Source: an uncultured Hungatella sp.
Lineage (GTDB): Bacteria; Bacillota; Clostridia; Lachnospirales; Lachnospiraceae
NCBI GenBank assembly: GCA_949879025.1
Contig: CATLBO010000002.1
Coordinates: 20,636-84,635, forward strand
Direction: 5' to 3'
DNA length: 64,000 nt
A program made the position numbers and the translations under genes. How positions within the stretch are numbered: the first letter of the stretch is position 1; each line of letters starts with the position of its first letter. The notes beneath the pieces are model-generated. The model did no database searches and was not told the DNA's origin. It worked only from the letters and a program-made list of their open reading frames with translations. Shown here piece by piece: positions 8,628 through 16,473 of the stretch.

Positions 8628-9326
8628 ATGACCCCACCTATCCTTCACCAATACACCATCCTTGTAGATTTTTTGGGTAAAGCACTGGGCCCGGACTATG
8701 AAATCGTACTTCATGACATCACTGCCGAGCCCAGCAGAATCATTGCCATTGCCAACGGTCACATAAGCGGCCGTGCTATAGGGAGCCCCACTACCAATTC
8801 CGCATTGCAGACATTGGCTGCTAACCCCTATAAAACCAATGATTTCCTATACAATTATCAGATATCCACAAAAGACGGACGTATCCTTCGAGCCTCTACC
8901 ATGTTTATAAAAGATGATGACGGAAATCCCATCGGACTTCTGGGAATCAATTTTGACGATGCCCGCTATCGGGAGCTTTATACAAAAATGCTTTCCGTCA
9001 TCCACCCTGACCAGTTTTTAAAACCACCTCTTGTGCCTTTTCCGGCTGTTCCTGCATCCCTGGAGGGTATTTCCCTGCAGCCCTATACCCTTGCGGATGA
9101 TTTCTCCATGGATATCTCTACTCTGATGGAAAAATCTTTTGACAGCGTTACCGCCTCTATAAGCACCCCAATGGAACGTTTAAATCAACAGGAAAAACGG
9201 GATATCGTTCAAAAACTTCAGGAACGGGGGATGTTCAAGCTAAAAGGAGGAATCTCTTTTGTGGCTAAGCGGCTTTCCTGCTCCCCCGCAACCGTGTATC
9301 GCTACTTAGGCGAGCTGGAAAATTAA
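8628..9326 (+). CDS. YheO-type PAS/HTH transcriptional regulator (copy 1)
   Basis: A 232-residue protein. Residues about 5-115 form a YheO-like PAS domain (YEIVLHDI, GRAIGSPTTN, DGRILRASTMFIKDDDGNPIG). The C-terminal 60 residues form a helix-turn-helix domain (SFVAKRLSCSPATVYRYLGEL). It is closely similar throughout to the protein at 26388-27086. It sits upstream of the ygeW/BMP-transporter operon, so it is the probable local regulator, perhaps sensing a purine or purine product. The ligand is not known from sequence. A terminator-like hairpin follows. Confidence 0.85.
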   Translation: MTPPILHQYTILVDFLGKALGPDYEIVLHDITAEPSRIIAIANGHISGRAIGSPTTNSALQTLAANPYKTNDFLYNYQISTKDGRILRASTMFIKDDDGNPIGLLGINFDDARYRELYTKMLSVIHPDQFLKPPLVPFPAVPASLEGISLQPYTLADDFSMDISTLMEKSFDSVTASISTPMERLNQQEKRDIVQKLQERGMFKLKGGISFVAKRLSCSPATVYRYLGELEN

Positions 9327-9360
9327 ATTTAGGGCAAGTTTAACAGTTTTCTCATTTCTG

Positions 9361-9389
9361 CCGCCCTTTGGGCTTTTCCCAAAAGGCGG
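9361..9389 (+). terminator. Probable terminator after the first YheO-type gene
   Basis: A 12-base stem with one mismatch (CCGCCCTTTGGG / CCCAAAAGGCGG) has a five-base loop and is followed by an AT-rich run, though not a pure U tract. Confidence 0.55.
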
Positions 9390-9589
9390 TATATTTATAG
9401 CTTTTTATAAATAGATGTCATAAATACTCTCCCGCTGCTGCTGGGCGGAATTTCGGGATCTCCTGTAGTTACGGCCTTACAGTTTGTTTTTTATCTGATT
9501 TCCCTGCTTTTATATGTTTTCTATATTTTTTATAGAAAATTTCTGCTTTTTCTGTACTTTTTATCTTATAGAAAAATAAGAAAAATTTT

Positions 9590-9646
9590 ATTATAATGAT
9601 ATTTTCTTATATTTTTGTTGACTTCTCACAATCAATATATTATAAT
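9590..9646 (+). promoter_or_regulatory. Promoter with conserved AT-rich upstream box, ygeW/BMP operon
   Basis: TTGACT (9618-9623), 17 bases, TATAAT (9641-9646). The 28 bases before the -35 (ATTATAATGATATTTTC...) closely match the same position of the ygeX promoter (34439) and resemble the YheO-2 promoter (26157). Similarity with the ygeX locus continues into the transcript leader. The box may be an UP element or an operator of the YheO-type regulators. Confidence 0.7.
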
Positions 9647-9705
9647 TTCCTTAAAGAGATGATAAAACAGCCAATCCAATGTATGCGAAAAGGAGGATCG
9701 CATTC

Positions 9706-9735
9706 ATGTGCCAGTCTCAATTAATTCCCAACTGA
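9706..9735 (+). pseudogene. Nine-codon stub resembling the start of ygeX
   Basis: After AAAAGGAGGATCG there is ATG followed by codons for MCQSQLIPN and a stop. The intact ygeX start at 34556 has the same surroundings (AAAGGAGGATTGTATC, ATGTGC) and encodes MCNSQGAS. The matching promoter, leader and ribosome site argue that a ygeX gene once stood here and was deleted down to its first codons. It might now serve as an upstream open frame translationally coupled to ygeW. Confidence 0.6.
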
Positions 9736-9758
9736 AACACGATGCTAAAGGAGGAACT

Positions 9759-10952
9759 ATGGATACATTTCAGAACTATATTGACAAGTTAAATTCGCTG
9801 CACTTTAAAAATATGTACAACGGAGATTTCTTCCTTACCTGGGAGAAAACTTATGAGGAACTGGAAGCAGTATTTACGGTTGCTGATGCCCTTCGGTTTT
9901 TAAGGGAGCGCAATATTTCCACAAAAGTGTTTGAAAGCGGTCTGGGCATTTCTCTGTTCCGTGACAATTCTACACGGACACGGTTCTCTTTTTCCTCTGC
10001 ATGTAATTTGCTGGGACTGGAAGTGCAGAACTTGGATGAAGGAAAATCCCAGGTTGCCCACGGCGAAACAGTCCGCGAAACTGCCAACATGATTTCTTTT
10101 ATGGCTGATGTTATCGGCATCCGCGATGACATGTATATTGGAAAAGGCAACAAGTATATGCATGAAGTTGTGGATTCTGTTATCCAAGGCAAACGGGACG
10201 GTATTTTGGAGCAGAAACCTACTCTGGTAAATCTCCAGTGCGACATTGACCATCCCACTCAGGCCATGGCGGACATGCTCCATATTATCCATGAATTCGG
10301 CAGTATAGAAAACTTAAAGGGAAAGAAACTGGCCATGACCTGGGCTTACTCACCTTCTTATGGGAAGCCCCTGTCAGTTCCCCAGGGGATCATTGGACTT
10401 ATGACCCGCTTCGGTATGGATGTGGTGCTGGCTCATCCTGAGGGCTATGAAGTATTTCCGGAAGTGGAAGCTGTAGCTGCTGCAAATGCTGCCAAATCCG
10501 GCGGTTCTTTTTCAAAGACAAACCAAATGGCGGATGCTTTTAGGGACGCAGATATTGTATATCCGAAAAGCTGGGCTCCCTTTGCCGCCATGGAAAAACG
10601 GACTGAATTATATGGAAACGGCCATATGGACGGCATCAAAGCTCTTGAAAAAGAGCTGCTGGCACAAAATGCACTGTATAAAGACTGGACCTGCACAAAA
10701 GAGCTTATGGCATCTACCAGAAACGGAAAAGCGCTCTATATGCATTGCCTCCCAGCTGACATCTCTGGCATTAGCTGCAAAGAAGGTGAGGTGGAGGCCT
10801 CAGTATTTGATCGTTATCGCAATCTTCTGTATAAAGAAGCCAGCTTTAAGCCTTATGTTATTGCCGCCATGATTTTTCTCGCAAAATTTGCTGATCCTGC
10901 AGATGTTCTGAAAAATCTGGAAAGCAAGGGAACCCCAAGGGTTTTCAGGTAA
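9759..10952 (+). CDS. ygeW: YgeW-type knotted carbamoyltransferase (copy 1)
   Basis: A 397-residue transcarbamoylase-fold protein with the carbamoyl-phosphate motif DNSTRTRFS (about residue 75) and HCLPADISG near residue 330. The YgeW family has a trefoil knot, and its members occur in anaerobic purine-degradation clusters. They are thought to release carbamoyl phosphate from a carbamoylated nitrogen compound. The start is the ATG at 9759 after AAAGGAGG; the track's start 17 codons earlier lies inside the ygeX-like stub. It is almost identical over long stretches to the copy at 37331. It heads the BMP transporter/racemase/amidohydrolase genes. Confidence 0.88.
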   Translation: MDTFQNYIDKLNSLHFKNMYNGDFFLTWEKTYEELEAVFTVADALRFLRERNISTKVFESGLGISLFRDNSTRTRFSFSSACNLLGLEVQNLDEGKSQVAHGETVRETANMISFMADVIGIRDDMYIGKGNKYMHEVVDSVIQGKRDGILEQKPTLVNLQCDIDHPTQAMADMLHIIHEFGSIENLKGKKLAMTWAYSPSYGKPLSVPQGIIGLMTRFGMDVVLAHPEGYEVFPEVEAVAAANAAKSGGSFSKTNQMADAFRDADIVYPKSWAPFAAMEKRTELYGNGHMDGIKALEKELLAQNALYKDWTCTKELMASTRNGKALYMHCLPADISGISCKEGEVEASVFDRYRNLLYKEASFKPYVIAAMIFLAKFADPADVLKNLESKGTPRVFR

Positions 10953-10970
10953 ATCTTTACGGCCCTGTAT

Positions 10971-11041
10971 CTGGCCGCTTCCCATGTCTCCCCAGGAAAC
11001 TAAATGGGTAACATCTAAGATTTCCAAGGGTAAGCGGCCAG
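10971..11041 (+). other. Candidate structured RNA or long hairpin between ygeW and the BMP receptor gene
   Basis: CTGGCCGCTT (10971-10980) pairs perfectly with AAGCGGCCAG (11032-11041). Inside, CCCAT (10981) can pair with ATGGG (11004-11008). No U tract follows, so it is not a standard terminator. It might be a processing or stability element, or a ligand-sensing leader of the transporter genes. Confidence 0.45.
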
Positions 11042-11141
11042 GTAAAAAATGGAACTGTATTTTACCTGTACATTTGTTATTATATGGAATTTTAGTGAAA
11101 AACTAAGTTTAAAGATTAAAAACAGTCAGGAGGAAACGCAT

Positions 11142-12119
11142 ATGAAAAAAAAGTTAGCGCTGCTATTAGCATCATCCATAGTTCTTACAACATTGGCCGC
11201 CTGTGGAAACGGTAATAACAGTAAGGCCGATAATCCTGAATGGAAAGGCAGCGTGGCCATGGTCATGCCTGGTCTGATTACAGATGAAGCATTTAATCAA
11301 TACACATATGAAGGCATGGTAAGAGCCAGCAAAGAACTTGGCATCAAGACAGCCTACAGAGAGGAAGTTGCGCAGGATGAACAGATTGAAGTGCTCCGCC
11401 AGTTTGCACAGCAGGGATATGAGACGATTATTGGACAGGGCGGGCAGTTTGGCGAGGCCCTGCAGACGGTGGCCAAAGAATTTCCTGATAAAAATTTCAT
11501 TTTCAGCGTAGCGACAGACACTGGCGGCGTTCCCAATCTGACAGCTTCCACCGTCAGTTACAGCCATGCAGGTTATTTAGCCGGCATTATGGCTGCATCA
11601 GCTACCAAAAATAAAAAGGTGGCATTTGTTACAGGAGAGTGGTATGACCCCCATCGTCAAATGGAGGCAAGTTTTTACAAAGGTGTTGAATATGTTGACC
11701 CAAATATTGAGTCTACAGCTATAACCACTGGTTCCTGGTCTGATGTTACTAAAGCCAGAGAGGCATCTCTTGCATTGATTGCCAGCGGTTATGATGTACT
11801 GTTCTTTAATCTGGATGCAGCCTATGTAGGCGTTCTGGCGGCAGCACAGGATTCCCGTGATGTGTATGTGGTTTCTGCTGTTGTTGACTCGTCTGATATT
11901 GCACCTGATGTAACCATTGGAAGTGTTGTGTTTAACTGGGAAGAATTAGGATATCAGGAATGCATCGGCTCTCTTTCAGACGGAGGGACTCATGTACTGG
12001 GCATCGCCGACAATGGCATCCTTCCTGTGACCACAGATTTGCTCTCTGACGAAGGCAAAGCAGCTGTGGATACGGCTGTAGAAGACTTAAAAGCCGGAAA
12101 AGTCGATATTGATCCTTGA
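11142..12119 (+). CDS. BMP/PnrA-family nucleoside ABC transporter substrate-binding lipoprotein
   Basis: The signal peptide ends in the lipobox LAAC. The mature domain has BMP-family features (VAMVMPGLITDEAFNQ, GYETIIGQGGQFGEAL, KVAFVTGEW, DVLFFNLDAAYVGVL). BMP-family receptors bind purine nucleosides and related bases and deliver them to the YufOPQ-type importer encoded next. I start at the ATG at 11142 after CAGGAGGAAACG; the track's earlier start would add 31 non-signal residues. It stands in a purine/hydantoin gene neighbourhood, so a purine breakdown product such as an allantoin-like or hydantoin compound is a possible ligand (inference). Confidence 0.85.
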   Translation: MKKKLALLLASSIVLTTLAACGNGNNSKADNPEWKGSVAMVMPGLITDEAFNQYTYEGMVRASKELGIKTAYREEVAQDEQIEVLRQFAQQGYETIIGQGGQFGEALQTVAKEFPDKNFIFSVATDTGGVPNLTASTVSYSHAGYLAGIMAASATKNKKVAFVTGEWYDPHRQMEASFYKGVEYVDPNIESTAITTGSWSDVTKAREASLALIASGYDVLFFNLDAAYVGVLAAAQDSRDVYVVSAVVDSSDIAPDVTIGSVVFNWEELGYQECIGSLSDGGTHVLGIADNGILPVTTDLLSDEGKAAVDTAVEDLKAGKVDIDP

Positions 12120-12131
12120 CATCTTATACTG

Positions 12132-12160
12132 TAGGCAGCATCCTCTGCGGATGCTGCCTA
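12132..12160 (+). terminator. Strong hairpin between receptor and ATPase genes
   Basis: A perfect 12-base stem (TAGGCAGCATCC / GGATGCTGCCTA) with a five-base loop lies 12 bases after the receptor stop, without a U run. It probably protects the receptor mRNA or partly ends transcription, giving more receptor than transporter. Confidence 0.6.
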
Positions 12161-12182
12161 TTAAAAAAGGAGGCGAACTCAT

Positions 12183-13703
12183 ATGGAAGAACCTAAATTT
12201 GCTTTACAGATGACTGATATTACAAAGCGTTTTCCCGGCGTTCTGGCAAATGACCGCATCAGTCTTGATTGTAAAAAAGGGGAAGTTCTGGGGCTGTTGG
12301 GAGAAAACGGCGCAGGCAAGACAACACTGATGAATGTCTTATATGGTATGCATCAGCCAGACAGCGGAAAAATCCTCATAAATGAAAAGGAGGTAGAAAT
12401 TACATCTCCGTCAAAGGCTATTGAGCTTGGTATCGGCATGGTTCACCAGCACTTTAAACTGGTGGAAACCCTTACAGTTTTAGAGAACATTGTCCTTGGC
12501 ATTCCTTCAAACAAAGTGTTTCTTGACCTGGAGCCTATACGCAGGCGGCTTTTAGAACTGTGCCAAGAGTATGAATTATATGTAGACCCGGATGCCGAAG
12601 TGTGGAAACTGCCTGTGGGCCAGCAGCAGTGGGTGGAAATCCTGAAAGCCCTGTACAGAAATGCCCAGGTTTTGGTACTGGATGAACCTACTGCTGTACT
12701 GACCCCTTCCGAGAGCGACCAACTGTGCCGCGCTATCCGGCGCCTTACAAGTGAAGGCCGCTCTATTATTTTTATCAGCCATAAACTGAGGGAAGTGGTG
12801 GAGATTACCGACAGGGTTACGATTATCCGTGACGGCAAGCTGGTAGGAACCATACCTACCTCGGAGGCGACTCAGGCAAAACTTGCCCATATGATGGTGG
12901 GGCGTCCTGTTTCAATCGACCGCCGTTCCCGTCCGGCTTTACAGCAGAAAAAGCCTGTACTGGTTATGAAGGATGTAAATGCTCTTGACGAACGAGGGAT
13001 TCAGGCTTTAAAAAATTTTAATCTGACGGTTCATGCCGGCGAGATCGTCGGGGTTGCCGGAGTAGACGGCAATGGACAGAAGGAACTGGCTGAGTGTATT
13101 TCCGGCCTTAAAAAACCTGTAAGCGGAACGATTTCTGTCAATGACACCCTGATTACAGATGTTGTGGCAGACCCGAAGTTTATCGGATTTATTCCTGAGG
13201 ATCGCCAGAAAACAGGACTTGTGATGGATTTCAGCGTTGCCGAAAATCTGATTATCAAAGAGTATGACAAGGAGCCTTATGCGGAAAAAAGGCTGCTTAA
13301 TCTTCAGAATATCAAAGAGCATGCCCAGGACATGATTAAAAAATATGGTATCAAGACCCCTACAGACACAGTTAAAGTAAGCACGCTCTCCGGAGGAAAC
13401 CAGCAGAAAGTCATTATTGCCAGAGAACTGGATTCGGAACCGATTCTGGATATTGCATGCCATCCTACCCGCGGCCTGGATATGGGAGCCGTTGCAGGGG
13501 TTCATGACGTGTTGATGAAAGAGCGTGAGCGCGGGGCTGCCGTTTTGTTTGTCTCTGCGGAATTACAGGAGATCCTGGCTTTAAGCGACCGCATCATTGT
13601 ATTATTCCGCGGGGAAATCATGGGCGAGGTAGATGGAGATACAGCGGATGCCTTTACCATTGGCCAGCTGATGTTAGGACAGGCACTGGAGGAAAAAACA
13701 TGA
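12183..13703 (+). CDS. Nucleoside-type ABC transporter ATP-binding protein (two NBDs)
   Basis: The protein of 506 residues holds two nucleotide-binding domains, as in YufO/NupA. The first has GENGAGKT, a LPVGQQQWVEIL signature region and LVLDEPTAVL. The second has the degenerate Walker A GVDGNGQKE, signature LSGGNQQKV, and a Walker B in which ACHPTRGLD replaces the usual exporter form. These are typical of BMP-dependent purine nucleoside importers. It overlaps the first permease gene by four bases. Confidence 0.88.
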   Translation: MEEPKFALQMTDITKRFPGVLANDRISLDCKKGEVLGLLGENGAGKTTLMNVLYGMHQPDSGKILINEKEVEITSPSKAIELGIGMVHQHFKLVETLTVLENIVLGIPSNKVFLDLEPIRRRLLELCQEYELYVDPDAEVWKLPVGQQQWVEILKALYRNAQVLVLDEPTAVLTPSESDQLCRAIRRLTSEGRSIIFISHKLREVVEITDRVTIIRDGKLVGTIPTSEATQAKLAHMMVGRPVSIDRRSRPALQQKKPVLVMKDVNALDERGIQALKNFNLTVHAGEIVGVAGVDGNGQKELAECISGLKKPVSGTISVNDTLITDVVADPKFIGFIPEDRQKTGLVMDFSVAENLIIKEYDKEPYAEKRLLNLQNIKEHAQDMIKKYGIKTPTDTVKVSTLSGGNQQKVIIARELDSEPILDIACHPTRGLDMGAVAGVHDVLMKERERGAAVLFVSAELQEILALSDRIIVLFRGEIMGEVDGDTADAFTIGQLMLGQALEEKT

Positions 13704-14806
13704 AAACAGAAAAAAAGCCAAATATTACTACGATCCCTTTTTTGGGAGACATTATCTTATCCGGCTCCCGGACCCTCACCGGCATAGCCCTGGGACTTTT
13801 GACCAGCGGCATTCTTATTGCATTGTCCAATGCTAATCCTCTTGTGGCTTATGGAGCTATGATCAAAGGTGCATTTGGAGATATCTATGCTTTCTGTAAT
13901 GTGCTTGTACGAGTATCTCCTTTGCTTTTAGGTGGTATGGGAGTTGCCATCGGCAATAAAGCAGGCATATGGAATACAGGTATCGAAGGGTATATGTATC
14001 TGGGGGCTATTGGTTCAGGGCTTGTGGCGATCCAGGACTGGGGGCTTCCTTCTGCCCTTCATATTCTTCTCGCTGTTATTGTGGGAATGGCTTTTGCAGC
14101 TGTCTGGGGGCTGATTCCCGGATACTTAAGAGCCCACAGAGGCGTCAATGAAGTTACCTGCACCATTATGCTGAATTATGTTGCAATATACCTGACCAAC
14201 TGGCTGGTATCAGATGCCGGATTTTTTGCGGAATCAGGTGCCTTTTTCCCTATGTCTAAAATCTTTCAGGACAGTGCGCAGCTGCCGATTTTATTGAGAG
14301 GTACAAGCCTGCATCCGGGAGTTTTTGTGGGGATTATTGTCTGTCTCATATTTTTCTTTCTTTTAAAGTACACTCCTTTTGGCTTCCGAACCCGTATGCT
14401 TGGAGGAAACCCCAATGCTGCTCGCTACAGCGGAGTGGATATTAAAAAGCAGATTGTCCTTGTTATGGTGCTGGGTGCAATGCTTGGAGGCCTGGGCGGA
14501 GCCATTGAGGTTATCGGCTTAAGGCACCGGGTGTACAGCGATTTTGTTACTGGCGTTGGCTACGAATGTATTGCTGTAGCGCTTCTGGCCGGAGGAAATC
14601 CTGTCGGAGTTATTTTTGCTGGTTTCTTTTTTGCGATACTGAAAGTAGGCGGTGCCACTATGTCTATTGAAACCGGCGTCAGTTCATCCATGACCAGCAT
14701 TATTATGGCTTTATGCGTACTGTTTGTTATTGGCGTGGGATTGACAGACAATCATCGGGTTAAGAAAAAATCAAATAAAGCTGACGTTAAACAGAAGGAG
14801 GAATAA
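13700..14806 (+). CDS. Nucleoside-type ABC transporter permease 1
   Basis: A 368-residue membrane protein of the BPD_transp_2 family (YufP-like) with about eight to ten hydrophobic segments. It has the motif GNKAGIWNTGIEGYMYLGAIG and the conserved loop GGNPNAARYSGVDIKK. It pairs with the next gene as the two-subunit channel. Start ATGA overlaps the ATPase stop. Confidence 0.88.
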   Translation: MKTEKKPNITTIPFLGDIILSGSRTLTGIALGLLTSGILIALSNANPLVAYGAMIKGAFGDIYAFCNVLVRVSPLLLGGMGVAIGNKAGIWNTGIEGYMYLGAIGSGLVAIQDWGLPSALHILLAVIVGMAFAAVWGLIPGYLRAHRGVNEVTCTIMLNYVAIYLTNWLVSDAGFFAESGAFFPMSKIFQDSAQLPILLRGTSLHPGVFVGIIVCLIFFFLLKYTPFGFRTRMLGGNPNAARYSGVDIKKQIVLVMVLGAMLGGLGGAIEVIGLRHRVYSDFVTGVGYECIAVALLAGGNPVGVIFAGFFFAILKVGGATMSIETGVSSSMTSIIMALCVLFVIGVGLTDNHRVKKKSNKADVKQKEE

Positions 14807-14808
14807 TT

Positions 14809-15735
14809 ATGTCGTATGATATTATCTTTAGCTGGCTGCAAGCGACTCTGCGCTGGTCTGCTCCCCTGCTTTTAGTAGCTGTCGGCGAAATATTTTCTGA
14901 GCGTTCGGGAATTATTAATATGGGAATTGAAGGCATTATGCTGTGCGGTGCATTGTGCGGCATTGCCGCTTCGTTCTATTCACAAAACATTCTCGTGGCA
15001 GTACTGGCTACCATAGCGCTTGGAGCCATAATGGGCCTTGCCGTGGCTTATCTGACAGTATCCCGCCGCACAAATCAGGTTGTTACAGGGCTTATGGTAA
15101 ATATGCTTGCCACTGGGGCAACCAACCTGTTGTTTGCTATGATGTCGGAAACCCGCAGCACCCGTGTAGGTACATTCCCCATTATATTTCCTCAGGCAAT
15201 GCAGAAGATACCGGTTTTGGGTGAAATCTTCTTTTGCCAGCCCATTAGTACCTGGATTGCCTTCATTCTTCCTTTTATAGCTGCGGTTGTACTGTATAAG
15301 ACGAAATGGGGGCTGAATGTACGAGCTGTGGGAGATCATCCTCAGGCAGTTGCCACAGCCGGGCTTTCTGTTATAAAGATTAAGTATCAGGCAGTTATCT
15401 GCAGCGGTATTTTTGCTGCTTTAGGCGGCTGCGTTCTGACCCTGGGAGAAGTAGGCTATTTTGCATCCGGCGGAATGACTGGAGGAAGAGGATTTATTGT
15501 AATGGCTGCCGTTGTGGTCGGAGGATGGGACCCGCTTAGAACTGCCATTGCCTGTATTATTTTTGGTGCAGCGGATGCGGCGCAGCTCCGTCTTCAAGGT
15601 ATGGGATCTGTGATACCATATCAGTTTTTGCAGATGCTGCCTTATTTGATTACTGTTGTCGCTCTCACTGGCATGGTTAAGAGTTCCCATGTACCGAAAA
15701 CCTGGGGGGCTGCCTATGACCCTGACAGCCATTAA
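14809..15735 (+). CDS. Nucleoside-type ABC transporter permease 2
   Basis: A 308-residue permease of the YufQ type. It has the family motif SERSGIINMGIEGIMLCGALC, the loop AVGDHPQAVATAGLSV, and a glycine-rich final region (GGMTGGRGFIVMAAVVVGGWDP). It follows the first permease after two bases and is followed by the racemase gene after eight bases, so a single operon is likely. Confidence 0.88.
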   Translation: MSYDIIFSWLQATLRWSAPLLLVAVGEIFSERSGIINMGIEGIMLCGALCGIAASFYSQNILVAVLATIALGAIMGLAVAYLTVSRRTNQVVTGLMVNMLATGATNLLFAMMSETRSTRVGTFPIIFPQAMQKIPVLGEIFFCQPISTWIAFILPFIAAVVLYKTKWGLNVRAVGDHPQAVATAGLSVIKIKYQAVICSGIFAALGGCVLTLGEVGYFASGGMTGGRGFIVMAAVVVGGWDPLRTAIACIIFGAADAAQLRLQGMGSVIPYQFLQMLPYLITVVALTGMVKSSHVPKTWGAAYDPDSH

Positions 15736-15743
15736 GGAGAGAA

Positions 15744-16436
15744 ATGAAACGATTATTAATTGTTAACCCAAACAGTTCTGAAAAAATGACCCAGGATATC
15801 AGAAACACCGTATCTTATGGTATTGATAAAGATTTCTCAATTTATGTAACTAAAACACCAGGCAGCCCAGATGTTTTGGAAAGCTTTGCTGATTATACAG
15901 AGGCTGGCAGGGAAGTAATCTCTTTCCTGAAAGGTATGACGGCCCAGGGAGCATTTCCATATGACGGAGTCTTATTGGCCTGCATGGGCGATCCCTGTTT
16001 ATATGGGGCTAAAGAGGTGTGTCCTGTCCCTCTTATCGGCATTGCGGAAGCGGGTATTTCTACTGCCCTTTTAACTGGTTACAAATTTTCTATTCTGGCT
16101 TCCTCCAATAAGGCTAAGCCAATGATGGAATCCATGGTCATGACATATGGACTTATGGCCCGTCTTGCTTCTGTTGAGACGTTTGGCGTTCCGATTGAGG
16201 ATTTTATGCAGGATGAGAAAAGGCTGTGTGCTTATATTAGGGAAGCCTCGAAAAAGGCTGTCAGCAATGGAGCTGATGTGCTTTTGCTTGGATGCGCCGG
16301 CATGACCATGGTTCAGGACATGCTTTCTGAATTGTCGGATATTCCGGTTATTGACCCGATTAAAGCTGGCCTGGAACAGCTGAAAGGAATTTTAAGAGGC
16401 GGTTTTTCTGTTTCCCGCAGCGGCCTTTATGCCTGA
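15744..16436 (+). CDS. Asp/Glu/hydantoin racemase family protein
   Basis: A 230-residue two-lobed racemase with the opening VNPNSSEKMT and both catalytic cysteines (LLACMGDP near residue 76, LLGCAGMT near residue 186). Relatives interconvert enantiomers of hydantoins or allantoin. Placed directly before a hydantoinase-like amidohydrolase, it probably supplies the right enantiomer of a ring compound brought in by the BMP transporter. Substrate identity is not shown by sequence. Confidence 0.82.
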   Translation: MKRLLIVNPNSSEKMTQDIRNTVSYGIDKDFSIYVTKTPGSPDVLESFADYTEAGREVISFLKGMTAQGAFPYDGVLLACMGDPCLYGAKEVCPVPLIGIAEAGISTALLTGYKFSILASSNKAKPMMESMVMTYGLMARLASVETFGVPIEDFMQDEKRLCAYIREASKKAVSNGADVLLLGCAGMTMVQDMLSELSDIPVIDPIKAGLEQLKGILRGGFSVSRSGLYA

Positions 16437-16473
16437 ACCGCACTGCAGCATAGCAGAAAGAAAGGAAATGATT

